A DNA stretch of 64,000 nucleotides, from the NCBI RefSeq assembly GCF_000412335.2, contig NZ_KE161030.1, positions 406,014 through 470,013 of the forward strand, read 5' to 3'. The DNA comes from Cedecea davisae DSM 4568 (GTDB lineage: Bacteria > Pseudomonadota > Gammaproteobacteria > Enterobacterales > Enterobacteriaceae). Of the stretch, positions 47,676 through 59,423 are shown piece by piece (the first letter of the stretch is position 1; each line of letters begins with the position of its first letter). The notes below the pieces were generated by a model that saw nothing but the letters and a program-made list of their open reading frames with translations, searched no databases and was not told where the DNA came from. The translations under genes and the position numbers were made by a program.

Positions 47676-48242
47676 TTAGTGCTTTTCGCCAATCGGCAGT
47701 ACGGTGCGGCCAAACTGTTCGTTCAGCACTTCACCCATTGCCAGGTAGATAGCGCTCGCGCCACACACCAGGCCAATCCAGCCGGCAACTTTAACGATGC
47801 CTTCGTTATCGGTCAGATGGCCAACGGCCAGCAGGGCAAACAGCACGGTCAGGCTGGCAAACACGAATTGCAGCATGCGCGGCGCTTTCAGGGTGCCGAA
47901 GAACATGAACAGCGTGAACACGCCCCACAGGCCCAGGTACGCGCCGAGGAAGTGCCCGTTGGTTGCATCGCCAAGACCCATCTTAGGCAGCAGCAGGATA
48001 GCGACCAGCGTCAGCCAGAACGAGCCGTAAGAAGTGAAGGCGGTTAAACCGAAAGTGTTCCCTTTTTTAAACTCCAGCAGGCCCGCGAAGATTTGCGCGA
48101 TACCGCCGTAGAAAATCCCCATAGCGAGGATAATAACGTCAAAACCAAAAATGCCTGCGTTGTGCAGATTGAGCAAAATGGTGGTCATGCCGAAGCCCAT
48201 TAAGCCCAGGGGAGCTGGATTAGCCAACTTAGTGTTGCCCAT
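47676..48242 (-). CDS. satP: Acetate/succinate:H+ symporter SatP
   Basis: GPR1/FUN34/YaaH-family inner-membrane protein of 188 residues, same length as E. coli SatP (YaaH). It has six hydrophobic segments. The family signature NPAPLGLMGFGMTTILLNL is at the N-terminus (residues 7-25). It lies divergent from dnaK across 296 bases. Confidence 0.96.
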   Translation of the reverse strand: MGNTKLANPAPLGLMGFGMTTILLNLHNAGIFGFDVIILAMGIFYGGIAQIFAGLLEFKKGNTFGLTAFTSYGSFWLTLVAILLLPKMGLGDATNGHFLGAYLGLWGVFTLFMFFGTLKAPRMLQFVFASLTVLFALLAVGHLTDNEGIVKVAGWIGLVCGASAIYLAMGEVLNEQFGRTVLPIGEKH

Positions 48243-48391
48243 AGTTCCTCTGAAAAATTCATCTGAAAAAAAGTATCAAGTAAGCCCACACCGCCGGGAC
48301 TCCGGCAGCGGGCGCGGCATAATAATCAGGCGGCAGGCCGCCGTCTATGATCTGAGCGGGTGGAAAGCAGAAAATTTTTTTTCATCTGCCC

Positions 48392-48419
48392 CTTGATGGC
48401 GGGTGTTGCGACCCCATCT
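48392..48419 (+). promoter_or_regulatory. Sigma-32 promoter P1 of dnaKJ
   Basis: CTTGAT (48392-48397), a 14-base spacer and CCCCATCT (48412-48419) fit the heat-shock consensus CTTGAA-N13-17-CCCCATnT and match the E. coli dnaK P1 arrangement. The start would be about 110 bases before dnaK. Confidence 0.9.
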
Positions 48420-48465
48420 TGTATGCAACCGCAGTTGGCGGACCTGAAAAAAACGCGACGGGCAA

Positions 48466-48491
48466 TTGAAACAGACGCCTTTGCCCATATA
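48466..48491 (+). promoter_or_regulatory. Sigma-32 promoter P2 of dnaKJ
   Basis: TTGAAA (48466-48471), 12 bases, then CCCATATA (48484-48491). Weaker than P1; it occupies the place of the second E. coli dnaK heat-shock promoter. Confidence 0.68.
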
Positions 48492-48538
48492 ACAGGTTCA
48501 CAACCACATGATGACGAATTTTTAGTGGAGACGTTTAG

Positions 48539-50461
48539 ATGGGTAAAATTATTGGTATCGACCTGGGGACAACCAACTCTTGTGTCGCGATTATGGATGG
48601 TACTACTGCTCGTGTGCTGGAGAACGCCGAGGGCGACCGCACCACGCCTTCTATCATTGCTTACACTCAGGACGGCGAAATCCTGGTAGGTCAGCCGGCT
48701 AAACGTCAGGCAGTGACTAACCCGCAAAACACTCTGTTTGCGATCAAACGCCTGATTGGCCGTCGCTTCCAGGACGAAGAAGTGCAGCGTGATGAAGCCA
48801 TCATGCCTTACAAAATCATCGGCGCCGACAACGGCGACGCATGGATTGATGTAAAAGGTCAGAAAATGGCACCGCCGCAGATCTCTGCTGAAGTGCTGAA
48901 AAAAATGAAGAAAACCGCTGAAGATTACCTGGGTGAGCCGGTAACTGAAGCTGTTATCACCGTACCTGCATACTTCAACGATGCTCAGCGTCAGGCAACG
49001 AAAGACGCCGGCCGTATCGCGGGTCTGGAAGTTAAGCGTATCATCAACGAACCAACCGCAGCGGCTCTGGCCTACGGTCTGGACAAAGAAGTTGGCAACC
49101 GTACTATCGCGGTTTACGACCTGGGTGGTGGTACTTTCGATATCTCTATTATCGAAATCGACGAAGTTGACGGCGAAAAAACCTTCGAAGTTCTGGCGAC
49201 CAACGGTGATACCCACCTCGGTGGTGAAGACTTCGACAGCCGTATGATCAACTACCTCGTTGACGAGTTTAAGAAAGATCAGGGCATTGACCTGCGTAAC
49301 GATCCGCTGGCCATGCAGCGCCTGAAAGAAGCGGCAGAGAAAGCGAAAATCGAACTTTCTTCTGCACAGCAGACCGACGTGAACCTGCCGTACATCACCG
49401 CAGACGCGACCGGTCCGAAACACATGAACATCAAAGTGACTCGTGCGAAACTGGAATCCCTGGTCGAAGACCTGGTAAACCGTTCAATCGATCCGCTGAA
49501 AGTTGCGCTGCAGGATGCTGGCCTGTCCGTTTCCGATATCCAGGACGTTATTCTGGTCGGCGGTCAGACTCGTATGCCAATGGTGCAGAAAAAAGTTGCT
49601 GAGTTCTTCGGTAAAGAGCCGCGTAAAGACGTTAACCCGGACGAAGCTGTTGCCATCGGTGCAGCGGTTCAGGGTGGTGTTCTGACCGGCGAAGTGAAAG
49701 ACGTACTGCTGCTGGACGTTACCCCGCTGTCTCTGGGTATCGAAACCATGGGTGGCGTGATGACCGCGCTTATCGCGAAAAACACCACTATCCCAACCAA
49801 GCACAGCCAGGTGTTCTCTACCGCTGAAGACAACCAGTCTGCGGTAACCATCCACGTGATTCAGGGTGAGCGTAAACGCGCATCCGATAACAAATCACTG
49901 GGTCAGTTCAACCTGGATGGGATCAGCCCGGCACCGCGCGGCATGCCGCAGATCGAAGTCACCTTCGATATCGATGCTGACGGTATTCTGCACGTTTCCG
50001 CTAAAGACAAAAACAGCGGTAAAGAGCAGAAGATCACCATTAAAGCTTCTTCCGGCCTGAACGAAGAAGAGATCCAGAAAATGGTGCGCGAAGCCGAAGC
50101 TAACGCCGAGTCTGACCGTAAGTTCGAAGAGCTGGTTCAGACCCGTAACCAGGGCGATCACCTGCTGCACAGCACCCGTAAGCAGGTTGAAGAAGCAGGC
50201 GACAAGCTGCCGGCTGACGACAAAACGGCTATCGAGTCCGCTCTGAGTGCGCTGGAAGGTTCTCTGAAAGGCGAAGACAAAGCTGACATCGAAGCGAAAA
50301 TGCAGGCTCTGGCTCAGGTTTCCCAGAAACTGATGGAGCTGGCTCAGCAGCAGCACGCCGAGCAGCAGGCAGGTAATGCCGCCGATGCTGGCAACGCTAA
50401 CGCAGGCAAAGACGACGATGTTGTTGATGCTGAGTTCGAAGAAGTGAAAGATAAAAAATAA
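48539..50461 (+). CDS. dnaK: Chaperone DnaK (Hsp70)
   Basis: ATP-driven Hsp70 chaperone, 640 residues (E. coli 638). The nucleotide-binding domain has [10 protein letters not shown] at 4-13, DLGGGTFD and the [10 protein letters not shown] motif, followed by the interdomain linker [18 protein letters not shown], the substrate-binding beta domain and the helical lid with a Gln/Ala/Asn-rich tail ending EEVKDKK. Synonymous codon use is highly optimised. It forms an operon with dnaJ. Confidence 0.99.
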   Translation: MGKIIGIDLGTTNSCVAIMDGTTARVLENAEGDRTTPSIIAYTQDGEILVGQPAKRQAVTNPQNTLFAIKRLIGRRFQDEEVQRDEAIMPYKIIGADNGDAWIDVKGQKMAPPQISAEVLKKMKKTAEDYLGEPVTEAVITVPAYFNDAQRQATKDAGRIAGLEVKRIINEPTAAALAYGLDKEVGNRTIAVYDLGGGTFDISIIEIDEVDGEKTFEVLATNGDTHLGGEDFDSRMINYLVDEFKKDQGIDLRNDPLAMQRLKEAAEKAKIELSSAQQTDVNLPYITADATGPKHMNIKVTRAKLESLVEDLVNRSIDPLKVALQDAGLSVSDIQDVILVGGQTRMPMVQKKVAEFFGKEPRKDVNPDEAVAIGAAVQGGVLTGEVKDVLLLDVTPLSLGIETMGGVMTALIAKNTTIPTKHSQVFSTAEDNQSAVTIHVIQGERKRASDNKSLGQFNLDGISPAPRGMPQIEVTFDIDADGILHVSAKDKNSGKEQKITIKASSGLNEEEIQKMVREAEANAESDRKFEELVQTRNQGDHLLHSTRKQVEEAGDKLPADDKTAIESALSALEGSLKGEDKADIEAKMQALAQVSQKLMELAQQQHAEQQAGNAADAGNANAGKDDDVVDAEFEEVKDKK

Positions 50462-50487
50462 TCGCCCTGATGCAGGGTAATTAACCG

Positions 50488-50519
50488 GCACGGGCGCGGA
50501 GTTTACTCCACGCCCGTGC
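50488..50519 (+). other. Intercistronic hairpin dnaK-dnaJ
   Basis: GCACGGGCG-C-GGAG pairs with CTCC-A-CGCCCGTGC around a TTTA loop, a 13-bp stem with a single mismatch. No T-run follows, so readthrough into dnaJ is expected. E. coli has a small RNA (tpke11, by memory) annotated near here, which may correspond. Confidence 0.55.
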
Positions 50520-50545
50520 TCGTATGTTAAGGGCAGAAAAAAGAG

Positions 50546-51679
50546 ATGGCGAAGAGAGACTATTACGAGGTTTTAGGCGTTCCGAAATCAGCGGAAGAGC
50601 GTGAAATCAAAAAATCCTATAAGCGCCTGGCGATGAAGTTCCATCCGGACCGTAACCAGGGCGATAAAGAGGCCGAGGGTAAGTTCAAAGAGATCAAAGA
50701 AGCCTACGAGATCCTTACCGATTCTCAGAAACGTGCGGCCTACGATCAATATGGTCATGCTGCGTTTGAGCAGGGCGGTATGGGCGGCGGTGGCGGCTTT
50801 GGCGGCGGCGGTGCGGACTTCAACGATATCTTTGGCGACGTGTTTGGCGATATCTTTGGCGGCGGACGCCGTCAACGTGCGTCTCGTGGCGCGGACCTGC
50901 GCTACAACATGGACTTAACGCTTGAAGAAGCGGTTCGTGGCGTTACCAAAGAGATCCGTATCCCGACGCTGGAAGAGTGTGACGTTTGCCACGGCAGCGG
51001 TGCGAAAAAAGGCTCATCTCCGCAAACCTGTCCAACCTGTCACGGGCAGGGCCAGGTGCAGATGCGTCAGGGCTTCTTTACCGTGCAGCAGAGCTGCCCT
51101 CATTGCCAGGGCCGCGGCACCATCATTAAAGATCCGTGCAACAGCTGCCACGGCCATGGCCGGGTAGAGAAAACCAAAACCCTGTCGGTGAAAATTCCTG
51201 CGGGTGTTGATACCGGAGATCGTATTCGCCTGTCCGGCGAAGGTGAAGCCGGTGAGCATGGTGCGCCGTCCGGCGACCTGTATGTTCAGGTTCAGGTGAA
51301 ACAGCACCCAATCTTTGAGCGCGAAGGTAACAACCTGTACTGCGAAGTGCCTATCAACTTCGCTATGGCCGCTCTGGGCGGGGAAATTGAAGTCCCAACC
51401 CTCGACGGTCGCGTAAAACTGAAGGTGCCGAGCGAAACGCAGACCGGCAAGCTGTTCAGAATGCGCGGTAAAGGCGTTAAGTCCGTACGCGGTGGTGCTC
51501 AGGGTGACCTGCTGTGCCGCGTGGTTGTCGAAACGCCTGTCAGCCTGAACGAAAAACAGAAAAAGCTGCTTCGTGATTTAGAAGAGAGCTTTGGTGGGCC
51601 AGCGGGTGAGCAAAACAGCCCGCGTTCGAAGAGCTTCTTCGACGGCGTGAAGAAATTCTTTGACGATTTGACCCGCTAA
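50546..51679 (+). CDS. dnaJ: Co-chaperone DnaJ (Hsp40)
   Basis: Type I J-protein that delivers substrates to DnaK and stimulates its ATPase. It has 377 residues (E. coli 376). J domain 1-70 with HPD in MKFHPDRN; Gly/Phe-rich region about 74-106; four CxxCxGxG zinc repeats ([32 protein letters not shown]); then the C-terminal substrate and dimer domains. All key residues are intact. Confidence 0.99.
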   Translation: MAKRDYYEVLGVPKSAEEREIKKSYKRLAMKFHPDRNQGDKEAEGKFKEIKEAYEILTDSQKRAAYDQYGHAAFEQGGMGGGGGFGGGGADFNDIFGDVFGDIFGGGRRQRASRGADLRYNMDLTLEEAVRGVTKEIRIPTLEECDVCHGSGAKKGSSPQTCPTCHGQGQVQMRQGFFTVQQSCPHCQGRGTIIKDPCNSCHGHGRVEKTKTLSVKIPAGVDTGDRIRLSGEGEAGEHGAPSGDLYVQVQVKQHPIFEREGNNLYCEVPINFAMAALGGEIEVPTLDGRVKLKVPSETQTGKLFRMRGKGVKSVRGGAQGDLLCRVVVETPVSLNEKQKKLLRDLEESFGGPAGEQNSPRSKSFFDGVKKFFDDLTR

Positions 51680-51701
51680 TTTCTTCCGGCTTTAGCCACG
51701 C

Positions 51702-51736
51702 AAAAACCTGAACTGCTTCATTCGGTTCAGGTTTTT
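51702..51736 (+). terminator. Intrinsic terminator of dnaKJ
   Basis: AAAAACCTGAAC/GTTCAGGTTTTT is a perfect 12-bp stem with an 11-base loop and a T-run. Confidence 0.85.
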
Positions 51737-51875
51737 TTATGTCTCAGAAAACAGTTCGGTTTTTGCGATCTATATTTGCCATATAAGCTGATTTTATCGA
51801 TGTGTCATTGTCGCTATGCTGACTACCATAATAGTGTTTGGGATGAACACGCTGTTTGGATAACTGGGTGAAATA

Positions 51876-53048
51876 ATGACTAAAAATCTGCAACGCTTTT
51901 TTCAAAATGACGCCGCGGGCGGTATTTTTTTGATAGTTGCCGCCGCTCTGGCGATGCTGCTGGCAAACCTGAGTGCAACCAGCGCGGGCTACGAGGCATT
52001 TCTTGCCACGCCGGTTGAGGTACGCATTGGGCCGCTGGATATCAGCAAAAACCTGCTGCTGTGGGTCAACGACGCGTTGATGGCTATCTTCTTCCTGATG
52101 ATTGGCCTGGAAGTGAAGCGGGAAATGGTGCTCGGCTCGCTTGCCGATCGCCGTCAGGCGGCGTTTCCGGTGATTGCCGCGCTCGGCGGGATGGTTGTTC
52201 CGGCGCTGCTCTATCTGGCCTTTAACTATTCTGACCCGGTAACCCGCGAAGGCTGGGCTATCCCGGCGGCGACCGATATCGCCTTTGCTTTGGGAATTCT
52301 GGCGCTGCTGGGCAACCGGGTGCCGCTGGCGCTGAAGGTTTTCCTGATGGCGCTGGCAATCATCGATGACCTGGGCGCCATCATCATTATCGCGCTGTTC
52401 TATACTCATGACTTATCCATGATGTCGTTGGGGATTGCGGCTGCGGCTATCGTTGCGCTGGCGCTGCTGAACCTGTTCAACGTGCGCCGCACGGGCGTTT
52501 ACATCCTGGTGGGCGTGATTCTGTGGACTGCTGTTTTAAAATCCGGGGTTCATGCGACGCTAGCGGGGGTCATCATCGGCTTCTTTATTCCGCTAAAAGA
52601 GCAGAACGGGCGTTCGCCTGCTCAGGAGCTTGAGCATGTGCTGCATCCGTGGGTGGCGTTCCTGATCCTGCCGCTGTTCGCTTTTGCCAATGCTGGCGTG
52701 TCGCTCTCTGGCGTGACCATGGAAGGCCTGACCTCGCTGCTGCCGCTCGGCATCATTGCCGGTTTGTTTATCGGCAAGCCGCTGGGGATAAGCCTGTTCT
52801 GCTGGCTGGCGCTTAAGCTTAAGCTCGCCACGCTGCCAAAGGGGACGCGGTTCAGCGACATCATGGCGGTAGGCGTGCTGTGCGGCATCGGCTTTACTAT
52901 GTCGATTTTCATCGCTTCGTTGGCCTTCGGCGACGTGGATGCGGAGCTGATTACCTGGGCGAAACTCGGCATTCTTCTTGGGTCGCTGCTTTCAGCCGTG
53001 GTGGGCTTTAGCATGCTGAGAGCGCGCCTTTCTGAGGCCAAAGCATGA
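51876..53048 (+). CDS. nhaA: Na+/H+ antiporter NhaA
   Basis: Inner-membrane antiporter that expels Na+/Li+ in exchange for two protons. It has 390 residues (E. coli 388). The ion-site aspartates D164 and D165 lie in AIIDDLGAI (E. coli D163/D164). The unwound helix IV motif [10 protein letters not shown] and the C-terminal [13 protein letters not shown] with its neighbouring lysine (GKPLGI) are intact. NhaR follows, and Na+ activation through NhaR is expected. Confidence 0.97.
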   Translation: MTKNLQRFFQNDAAGGIFLIVAAALAMLLANLSATSAGYEAFLATPVEVRIGPLDISKNLLLWVNDALMAIFFLMIGLEVKREMVLGSLADRRQAAFPVIAALGGMVVPALLYLAFNYSDPVTREGWAIPAATDIAFALGILALLGNRVPLALKVFLMALAIIDDLGAIIIIALFYTHDLSMMSLGIAAAAIVALALLNLFNVRRTGVYILVGVILWTAVLKSGVHATLAGVIIGFFIPLKEQNGRSPAQELEHVLHPWVAFLILPLFAFANAGVSLSGVTMEGLTSLLPLGIIAGLFIGKPLGISLFCWLALKLKLATLPKGTRFSDIMAVGVLCGIGFTMSIFIASLAFGDVDAELITWAKLGILLGSLLSAVVGFSMLRARLSEAKA

Positions 53049-53061
53049 TACTTGTGTTAAC

Positions 53062-53084
53062 CGGGCCATCGGCAGGATGGCCCG
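53062..53084 (+). other. Intercistronic hairpin nhaA-nhaR
   Basis: CGGGCCATC/GATGGCCCG is a perfect 9-bp stem with a 5-base loop and no T-run. Likely a stability element. Confidence 0.5.
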
Positions 53085-53116
53085 ATAACGGAATAACTTT
53101 CAGGGAGTGAAGGGCG

Positions 53117-54010
53117 ATGTCCCATATTAATTACAACCATCTTTATTACTTCTGGCACGTCTGCAAAGAAGGTTCGGTGGTCGGCGCTGCCGAAGCGTTG
53201 TTTCTGACGCCGCAGACCATCACCGGGCAAATTAAAGCGCTCGAAGAGCGGCTGCAGGGAAAATTGTTTCGCCGTCAGGGCAGGGGGCTGGTGCCTTCGG
53301 AGCTGGGCCAGCTGGTGTTTCGCTATGCCGACCGCATGTTCACCCTGAGCCAGGAAATGCTGGATATCGTTAACTATCGCAAAGAGGCCAATATTCTTTT
53401 CGACGTTGGCGTAGCGGATGCGCTTTCCAAGCGGCTGGTCAGCGGGGTGCTGGACGCTGCGGTGGTTGATGATGAGCAAATCCACCTGCGCTGCTTCGAG
53501 TCGACTCACGAAATGCTGCTGGAACAGCTGAGCCAGCATAAGCTGGACATGATTATTTCAGACTGCCCGATAGACTCGACCCAGCAGGAAGGGCTGTTTT
53601 CCGTCAGACTTGGCGAATGCGGGATTAGCTTCTGGTGCAAGGGGCCTGCTCCTGAACTGCCTTTCCCGGCCTGCCTTGAAACCCGGCGCCTGCTTATTCC
53701 GGGGCGTCGCTCGATGCTGGGACGTAAGCTGCTGAACTGGATTAACATCCAGGGCCTGAAGATTGAGATCCTCGGCGAATTTGACGATGCCGCGCTGATG
53801 AAGGCATTTGGGGCGACCCATAACGCTATTTTTGTTGCGCCAACGCTCTACGCGCAGGACATCTATAGCGACGACGATATCATCGAGGTTGGGCGGATTG
53901 ATAATGTGCTGGAGGAGTATCACGCGATTTTTGCCGAACGAATGATTCAGCATCCTGCGGTGCAGCGAATTTGCAGCAAGGATTACTCGGCGTTGTTTAA
54001 GGTGGAGTGA
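53117..54010 (+). CDS. nhaR: LysR-family activator NhaR
   Basis: Na+-responsive activator of nhaA (and of pga in E. coli). It has 297 residues (E. coli 301). The [23 protein letters not shown] is near the N-terminus, starting [19 protein letters not shown] as is typical for NhaR. The full effector domain follows. It is co-transcribed with nhaA, 68 bases upstream. Confidence 0.96.
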   Translation: MSHINYNHLYYFWHVCKEGSVVGAAEALFLTPQTITGQIKALEERLQGKLFRRQGRGLVPSELGQLVFRYADRMFTLSQEMLDIVNYRKEANILFDVGVADALSKRLVSGVLDAAVVDDEQIHLRCFESTHEMLLEQLSQHKLDMIISDCPIDSTQQEGLFSVRLGECGISFWCKGPAPELPFPACLETRRLLIPGRRSMLGRKLLNWINIQGLKIEILGEFDDAALMKAFGATHNAIFVAPTLYAQDIYSDDDIIEVGRIDNVLEEYHAIFAERMIQHPAVQRICSKDYSALFKVE

Positions 54011-54021
54011 TTTGCGGATAT

Positions 54022-54049
54022 AAAAAAACCGGCGTTAGCCGGTTTTTTT
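54022..54049. terminator. Bidirectional terminator nhaR/rpsT
   Basis: AAAAAAACCGGC/GCCGGTTTTTTT is a perfect 12-bp stem with a 4-base loop and T-runs on both strands. Confidence 0.9.
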
Positions 54050-54073
54050 ATCAAAGCGACAGCAAACGAGCGA

Positions 54074-54358
<285 letters not shown>

Positions 54359-54384
54359 CTATGTGGACAATTCAAAGGCCGAGG

Positions 54385-54413
54385 AATATGCCCCGCTAGC
54401 CTTCTTTTGTCAA
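54385..54413 (-). promoter_or_regulatory. rpsT promoter P2
   Basis: On the minus strand TTGACA (complement of 54408-54413), a 17-base spacer and CATATT (54385-54390). The start is about 40 bases before the rpsT codon. Confidence 0.78.
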
Positions 54414-54473
54414 TGGATTTGTGCAAATAAGCGCCGTTAAATTTTCGGCACCTCTTACGTTGTGATGGCGCGG

Positions 54474-54502
54474 ATTCTACCAGCATCAGGGCCGGGAATA
54501 CA
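54474..54502 (-). promoter_or_regulatory. rpsT promoter P1 (distal)
   Basis: On the minus strand a -10 TAGAAT (complement of 54474-54479) with a weak -35 about 18 bases before it. E. coli rpsT also has two promoters. Confidence 0.5.
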
Positions 54503-54606
54503 GTCTTTCGCATCAAAAATCGTCGAGACAAAGCCTAAGCCTGCTCAAAGAGCGGCTCAGCGTAATGAATTCATTAAAGCTTTATGCCAAAGGCGGCAAT
54601 CGCCGG

Positions 54607-54635
54607 TTAACCTTAATCGCTGTCCTTGATATAAT
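54607..54635 (+). promoter_or_regulatory. ribF promoter
   Basis: TTAACC, 17 bases and a perfect TATAAT (54630-54635) lie 30 bases before ribF. The remainder of 54338-54664 holds the opposed rpsT promoters and no gene. Confidence 0.68.
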
Positions 54636-54664
54636 CCGCCAATTTCCACTGTTTTGAGCCAGCC

Positions 54665-55597
54665 ATGAAGCTGATACGCGGTATACATAACCTGCGCCAG
54701 AACCACCACGGGTGTGTCCTCACCATTGGTAATTTCGACGGCGTACATCGTGGCCATCAGGCGCTGTTAAAGGGCCTGTGTGAAGAGGGGCGTGCGCGCA
54801 ACCTCCCGGTCATGGTGATGATTTTTGAGCCTCAACCGCTTGAACTGTTCGCCCCGGAAAAGGCCCCAGCCCGCCTGACTCGCCTGCGTGAAAAACTGCG
54901 CTATCTCGCTGGGTGCGGCGTGGACTACGTGCTGTGCGTGCGCTTCGATCGCCGTTTTGCCGCCTTGAGCGCGCAGAACTTCGTCAGCAATCTGCTGGTG
55001 GACCGTCTGGGGGTTAAATTCCTCGCGGTAGGCGATGATTTCCGCTTTGGCGCTGGTCGTCAGGGGGATTTCTTGTTATTACAGAAGGCTGGTCAGGAAT
55101 ACGGCTTCGACATCGCAAGTACTCAAACATTTTGCGAAGACGGGGTGCGTATTAGCAGTACCGCCGTGCGTCAGGCGCTGGCGGATGACGATTTGCAACA
55201 GGCTGAAAGCCTGCTGGGGCATCCGTTTATGATCTCCGGGCGTGTGGTACACGGCGATGAGCTGGGTCGCACTATTGGTTTCCCTACGGCGAATTTACCG
55301 CTGCGTCGTCAGGTTTCCCCGGTAAAAGGGGTGTATGCGGTTGAAGTCTCAGGCCTCGGTGATAAGCCGATAGCTGGCGTGGCTAATATTGGCACTCGCC
55401 CTACGGTGGCGGGTGTCCGCCAGCAGCTTGAAGTCCACTTATTGGACGTTGTAATGGACCTTTATGGTCGCCATATAGAAGTAGTGCTGCGTAAAAAGAT
55501 ACGTAATGAGCAGCGGTTTGCTTCACTCGATGAGCTGAAAGCGCAAATCGCCAGAGATGTGGTATCAGCCCGCGAATTTTTTGAGTCAAATGCCTGA
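54665..55597 (+). CDS. ribF: Bifunctional riboflavin kinase / FMN adenylyltransferase
   Basis: Makes FMN and then FAD from riboflavin. It has 310 residues (E. coli 313). The N-terminal adenylyltransferase has TIGNFDGVHRGHQ at about 20-32 and GDDFRFGAGR plus the ISSTAVR motif. The C-terminal kinase has GRTIGFPTANL and NIGTRPT. It heads ribF-ileS-lspA-fkpB-ispH, with ileS 32 bases after it. Confidence 0.98.
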   Translation: MKLIRGIHNLRQNHHGCVLTIGNFDGVHRGHQALLKGLCEEGRARNLPVMVMIFEPQPLELFAPEKAPARLTRLREKLRYLAGCGVDYVLCVRFDRRFAALSAQNFVSNLLVDRLGVKFLAVGDDFRFGAGRQGDFLLLQKAGQEYGFDIASTQTFCEDGVRISSTAVRQALADDDLQQAESLLGHPFMISGRVVHGDELGRTIGFPTANLPLRRQVSPVKGVYAVEVSGLGDKPIAGVANIGTRPTVAGVRQQLEVHLLDVVMDLYGRHIEVVLRKKIRNEQRFASLDELKAQIARDVVSAREFFESNA

Positions 55598-55629
55598 AAG
55601 GCTAACCGAAATACGGAACCGAGAATCTA

Positions 55630-58446
55630 ATGAGTGACTTTAAATCTACCCTAAATTTGCCTGAAACAGGGTTCCCGATGCGCGGCGACTTAGCCAAGCG
55701 CGAACCGGGCATGCTGGCGCGTTGGAACGATGATGACCTGTACGGCATCATTCGTAATGCGAAAAAGGGCAAAAAAACCTTCATTTTGCATGATGGCCCT
55801 CCTTATGCGAACGGTAGCATTCACATTGGTCACTCAGTTAACAAGATTCTGAAAGATATTATTATCAAGTCCAAAGGGCTGTCCGGCTTCGACTCGCCGT
55901 ACGTGCCGGGCTGGGACTGCCACGGTCTGCCGATTGAACTGAAAGTAGAACAGCTGATCGGTAAGCCGGGTGAGAAGGTCTCTGCCGCTGAGTTCCGTGC
56001 AGCATGCCGTAAATATGCCGCAGAGCAGGTTGATGGCCAGCGCGCTGACTTTATCCGTCTTGGCGTGCTGGGCGACTGGTCTCGCCCGTACCTGACTATG
56101 GACTTCAACACCGAAGCTAACATCATTCGTGCGCTGGGCAAAATCATCGGCAACGGCCATCTGCATAAAGGCGCCAAGCCGGTGCATTGGTGCGTTGATT
56201 GCCGTTCCGCACTGGCGGAAGCGGAAGTTGAGTATTACGACAAAACCTCGCCATCTATCGACGTGACGTTTAACGCCGTCGATAGCGATGCGGTGAAAGC
56301 GAAGTTTGGCGCGGCTGAAGTTAAAGGCCCAATCTCTCTGCTTATCTGGACCACCACGCCGTGGACCCTGCCGGCTAACCGCGCTATTTCTCTGGGCGCC
56401 GAGTTCGAATATGTGCTGGTACAGGTTGAAGGCCAGGCGCTGATCCTCGCAAAAGACCTGCTGGAAAGCGTGCTGAAACGCGCTGGCATCACTGATTATC
56501 AAATCCTCGGCACAGTCAAAGGTTCCGAGCTGGAACTGCTGCGCTTCAGGCATCCGTTTATGGGCTTCGACGTGCCTGCAATCCTCGGCGATCACGTTAC
56601 GCTGGACGCGGGTACCGGTGCTGTACATACGGCGCCAGGCCACGGCCCGGACGACTACGTTATCGGCCAGAAATACGGTCTGGAAGTTGCTAACCCGGTT
56701 GGCCCGGACGGCAGCTATCTGCCGGGCACTTATGAAGGCCTCGACGGCGTTCAGGTGTTTAAAGCCAACGATCTGGTGGTTAACATCCTGCGTGATAAAG
56801 GCGCTCTGCTGCACATTGAAAAACTGCTGCACAGCTACCCGCACTGCTGGCGCCATAAAACGCCAATCATCTTCCGTGCGACCCCGCAGTGGTTCATCAG
56901 CATGGATCAGAAAGGTCTGCGCGCTCAGTCTCTGAAAGAGATCAAAGGCGTGCAGTGGATCCCGGACTGGGGCCAGGCGCGTATCGAGTCCATGGTGGCA
57001 AACCGCCCTGACTGGTGTATTTCGCGTCAGCGTACCTGGGGCGTGCCGATGTCCCTGTTTGTGCATAAAGAGACCGAAGAGCTGCACCCGCGCTCTCTGG
57101 AGCTGATGGAAGAAGTTGCTAAGCGCGTAGAGCAGGACGGCATTCAGGCGTGGTGGGATCTCGACCCGCGCGACATCATGGGCGATGACGCCGATAACTA
57201 CGTCAAAGTGCCGGATACGCTGGACGTTTGGTTCGACTCCGGGTCAACCAACTCCTCCGTTGTGGATGTTCGCCCTGAATTTAACGGCCATTCTGCGGAT
57301 ATCTATCTGGAAGGTTCGGATCAGCATCGCGGCTGGTTCATGTCCTCTCTGATGATCTCCACGGCGATGAAAGGCAAAGCGCCTTACCGCCAGGTGCTGA
57401 CCCACGGTTTCACCGTTGATGGTCAGGGCCGCAAAATGTCCAAGTCCATCGGCAACACCGTTAGCCCGCAGGACGTAATGAACAAACTCGGCGCGGATAT
57501 CCTGCGCCTGTGGGTGGCGTCTACCGACTACACCGGCGAAATGGCGGTTTCTGATGAAATTCTGAAACGCTCCGCCGACGCTTATCGTCGTATCCGTAAC
57601 ACCGCACGTTTCCTGCTGGCTAACCTGAACGGCTTTAATCCGGAAACCGACATGGTGAAACCGGAAGATATGGTGGTGCTGGATCGCTGGGCAGTAGGCT
57701 GCGCCCAGGAAGCCCAGGCTGATATTCTGGCTTCCTACGAAAACTACGATTTCCACGAAGTGGTTCAGCGCCTGATGCGCTTCTGCTCCGTTGAGATGGG
57801 CTCGTTCTACCTCGACATCATTAAAGACCGCCAGTACACCGCGAAGTCCGACAGCGTGGCTCGCCGCAGCTGCCAGACCGCGCTGTACCACATCTGTGAA
57901 GCGCTGGTGCGCTGGATGGCACCTATCATGTCCTTCACCGCGGATGAAATCTGGGGCTACCTGCCGGGTTCTCGCGAGAAGTACGTGTTTACCGGCGAGT
58001 GGTACGAAGGTCTGTTCGGCCTGGCGGAAAGCGAAGCGATGAACGGTGAGTTCTGGGATACGCTGCTGACCGTGCGCGGTGAAGTTAACAAGGTTATCGA
58101 GCAGGCGCGTGCCGATAAACGCATCGGCGGTTCTCTGGAAGCGGCAGTCACTCTGTTTGCCGACAGCGAGCTGGCGGCGAAGCTAAATAGCCTGAGTGAT
58201 GAATTGCGATTTGTCCTGTTGACCTCCGGGGCTGCGGTTGCCGATTATGCACAGGCGGGTGAAGACGCTCAGCAGAGCGAAATCCTCAAAGGGCTGAAAG
58301 TTGCCCTGCGTAAAGCCGATGGTGAGAAGTGCCCGCGCTGCTGGCATTACACCACCGACATCGGTCAGGTTGCGGAACACGCAGAAATTTGCGGCCGCTG
58401 TGTTACCAACGTAGCCGGTGACGGCGAACAACGTAAGTTTGCCTGA
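55630..58446 (+). CDS. ileS: Isoleucyl-tRNA synthetase
   Basis: Class Ia synthetase of 938 residues (the E. coli length) with editing domain. It has the HIGH motif in [11 protein letters not shown], the CP1 editing site with [12 protein letters not shown] and the [12 protein letters not shown] loop, KMSKS in [10 protein letters not shown], and a C-terminal zinc finger (CPRCWHY...CGRCVTN). All are conserved. The stop shares one base with lspA (TGATG). Confidence 0.99.
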   Translation: MSDFKSTLNLPETGFPMRGDLAKREPGMLARWNDDDLYGIIRNAKKGKKTFILHDGPPYANGSIHIGHSVNKILKDIIIKSKGLSGFDSPYVPGWDCHGLPIELKVEQLIGKPGEKVSAAEFRAACRKYAAEQVDGQRADFIRLGVLGDWSRPYLTMDFNTEANIIRALGKIIGNGHLHKGAKPVHWCVDCRSALAEAEVEYYDKTSPSIDVTFNAVDSDAVKAKFGAAEVKGPISLLIWTTTPWTLPANRAISLGAEFEYVLVQVEGQALILAKDLLESVLKRAGITDYQILGTVKGSELELLRFRHPFMGFDVPAILGDHVTLDAGTGAVHTAPGHGPDDYVIGQKYGLEVANPVGPDGSYLPGTYEGLDGVQVFKANDLVVNILRDKGALLHIEKLLHSYPHCWRHKTPIIFRATPQWFISMDQKGLRAQSLKEIKGVQWIPDWGQARIESMVANRPDWCISRQRTWGVPMSLFVHKETEELHPRSLELMEEVAKRVEQDGIQAWWDLDPRDIMGDDADNYVKVPDTLDVWFDSGSTNSSVVDVRPEFNGHSADIYLEGSDQHRGWFMSSLMISTAMKGKAPYRQVLTHGFTVDGQGRKMSKSIGNTVSPQDVMNKLGADILRLWVASTDYTGEMAVSDEILKRSADAYRRIRNTARFLLANLNGFNPETDMVKPEDMVVLDRWAVGCAQEAQADILASYENYDFHEVVQRLMRFCSVEMGSFYLDIIKDRQYTAKSDSVARRSCQTALYHICEALVRWMAPIMSFTADEIWGYLPGSREKYVFTGEWYEGLFGLAESEAMNGEFWDTLLTVRGEVNKVIEQARADKRIGGSLEAAVTLFADSELAAKLNSLSDELRFVLLTSGAAVADYAQAGEDAQQSEILKGLKVALRKADGEKCPRCWHYTTDIGQVAEHAEICGRCVTNVAGDGEQRKFA

Positions 58447-58949
58447 TGAAACCATTACTCTCTACCGGGTTGCGCTGGCTTTGGCTGGTGGTCGTGGTAC
58501 TGATTGTGGATCTGGGCAGTAAATACCTGATCCTCCAGCATTTTATGCTGGGGGACACGGTGTCTCTGTTCCCGTCCCTGAATCTGCACTACGCTCGTAA
58601 CTACGGGGCGGCGTTCAGCTTCCTCGCGGATAAAGGCGGCTGGCAGCGCTGGTTCTTCGCCGGTATCGCAATCGGTATCTGCGTAGCGCTGGTGTGGATG
58701 ATGTACCGCGCTAAAGCGAGCCAAAAGCTGAATAACATCGCCTATGCTCTGATTATCGGCGGTGCGCTCGGCAACCTGTTTGACCGCTTATGGCACGGCT
58801 TTGTGGTCGACATGATCGATTTCTACGTTGGCGACTGGCACTTTGCCACCTTCAATCTGGCCGATACGGCAATCTGTATCGGCGCGGCGCTGATTGTGCT
58901 GGAGGGCTTCTTTGTCTCCTCCGACAAGCCCGCGAAGCAAAAAGGGTAA
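58446..58949 (+). CDS. lspA: Prolipoprotein signal peptidase (Lsp)
   Basis: Inner-membrane aspartyl peptidase that removes lipoprotein signal peptides. It has 167 residues (E. coli 164) with four membrane segments. The catalytic dyad is D122 (VVDMIDFY) and D140 (FNLADTAI), with NLFDRLWHG before. It is translationally coupled to ileS. Confidence 0.98.
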   Translation: MKPLLSTGLRWLWLVVVVLIVDLGSKYLILQHFMLGDTVSLFPSLNLHYARNYGAAFSFLADKGGWQRWFFAGIAIGICVALVWMMYRAKASQKLNNIAYALIIGGALGNLFDRLWHGFVVDMIDFYVGDWHFATFNLADTAICIGAALIVLEGFFVSSDKPAKQKG

Positions 58950-58952
58950 CCC

Positions 58953-59423
58953 ATGGCTGAGTCTGTACAGAGCAACAGCGCGGTGCTGGTGCATTTCACG
59001 CTGAAGCTTGAAGATGGCTCCACCGCGGAGTCCACCCGCGCTAACGGTAAGCCTGCGCTGTTTCGCCTTGGGGATGAAACGCTGTCTCCGGGCCTCGAAA
59101 GCGAGCTGATTGGCCTGAAAGCCGGAGAGAAAAAAGCATTCTCTCTGGCCCCGGAAGCGGCGTTTGGCATTCCAAGCCCGGATATGATCCAGTATTTCTC
59201 GCGTCGTGAATTCGTTGACGCGGGCGAGCCGGAGCCGGGCGCTATAATGTTGTTTACCGCAATGGATGGCAGCGAAATGCCTGGCGTCGTGCGCGAAGTT
59301 AACGGTGACTCGATTACCGTCGACTTCAACCATCCGCTGGCCGGGCGAACCGTTCATTTTGATATTGAAGTGCTGGAAGTCGATCCGGTGCTGGAGGCGT
59401 TGAATGCAGATCCTGTTGGCTAA
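58953..59423 (+). CDS. fkpB: FKBP-type peptidyl-prolyl isomerase FkpB (SlpA)
   Basis: SlyD-like FKBP prolyl isomerase/chaperone of 156 residues (E. coli 149). It has the [14 protein letters not shown] strand, the flap (insert-in-flap) domain, and [17 protein letters not shown]. The C-terminus runs seven residues past the E. coli end and overlaps ispH by 20 bases, because the stop that ends E. coli fkpB is missing here. It starts three bases after lspA. Confidence 0.95.
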   Translation: MAESVQSNSAVLVHFTLKLEDGSTAESTRANGKPALFRLGDETLSPGLESELIGLKAGEKKAFSLAPEAAFGIPSPDMIQYFSRREFVDAGEPEPGAIMLFTAMDGSEMPGVVREVNGDSITVDFNHPLAGRTVHFDIEVLEVDPVLEALNADPVG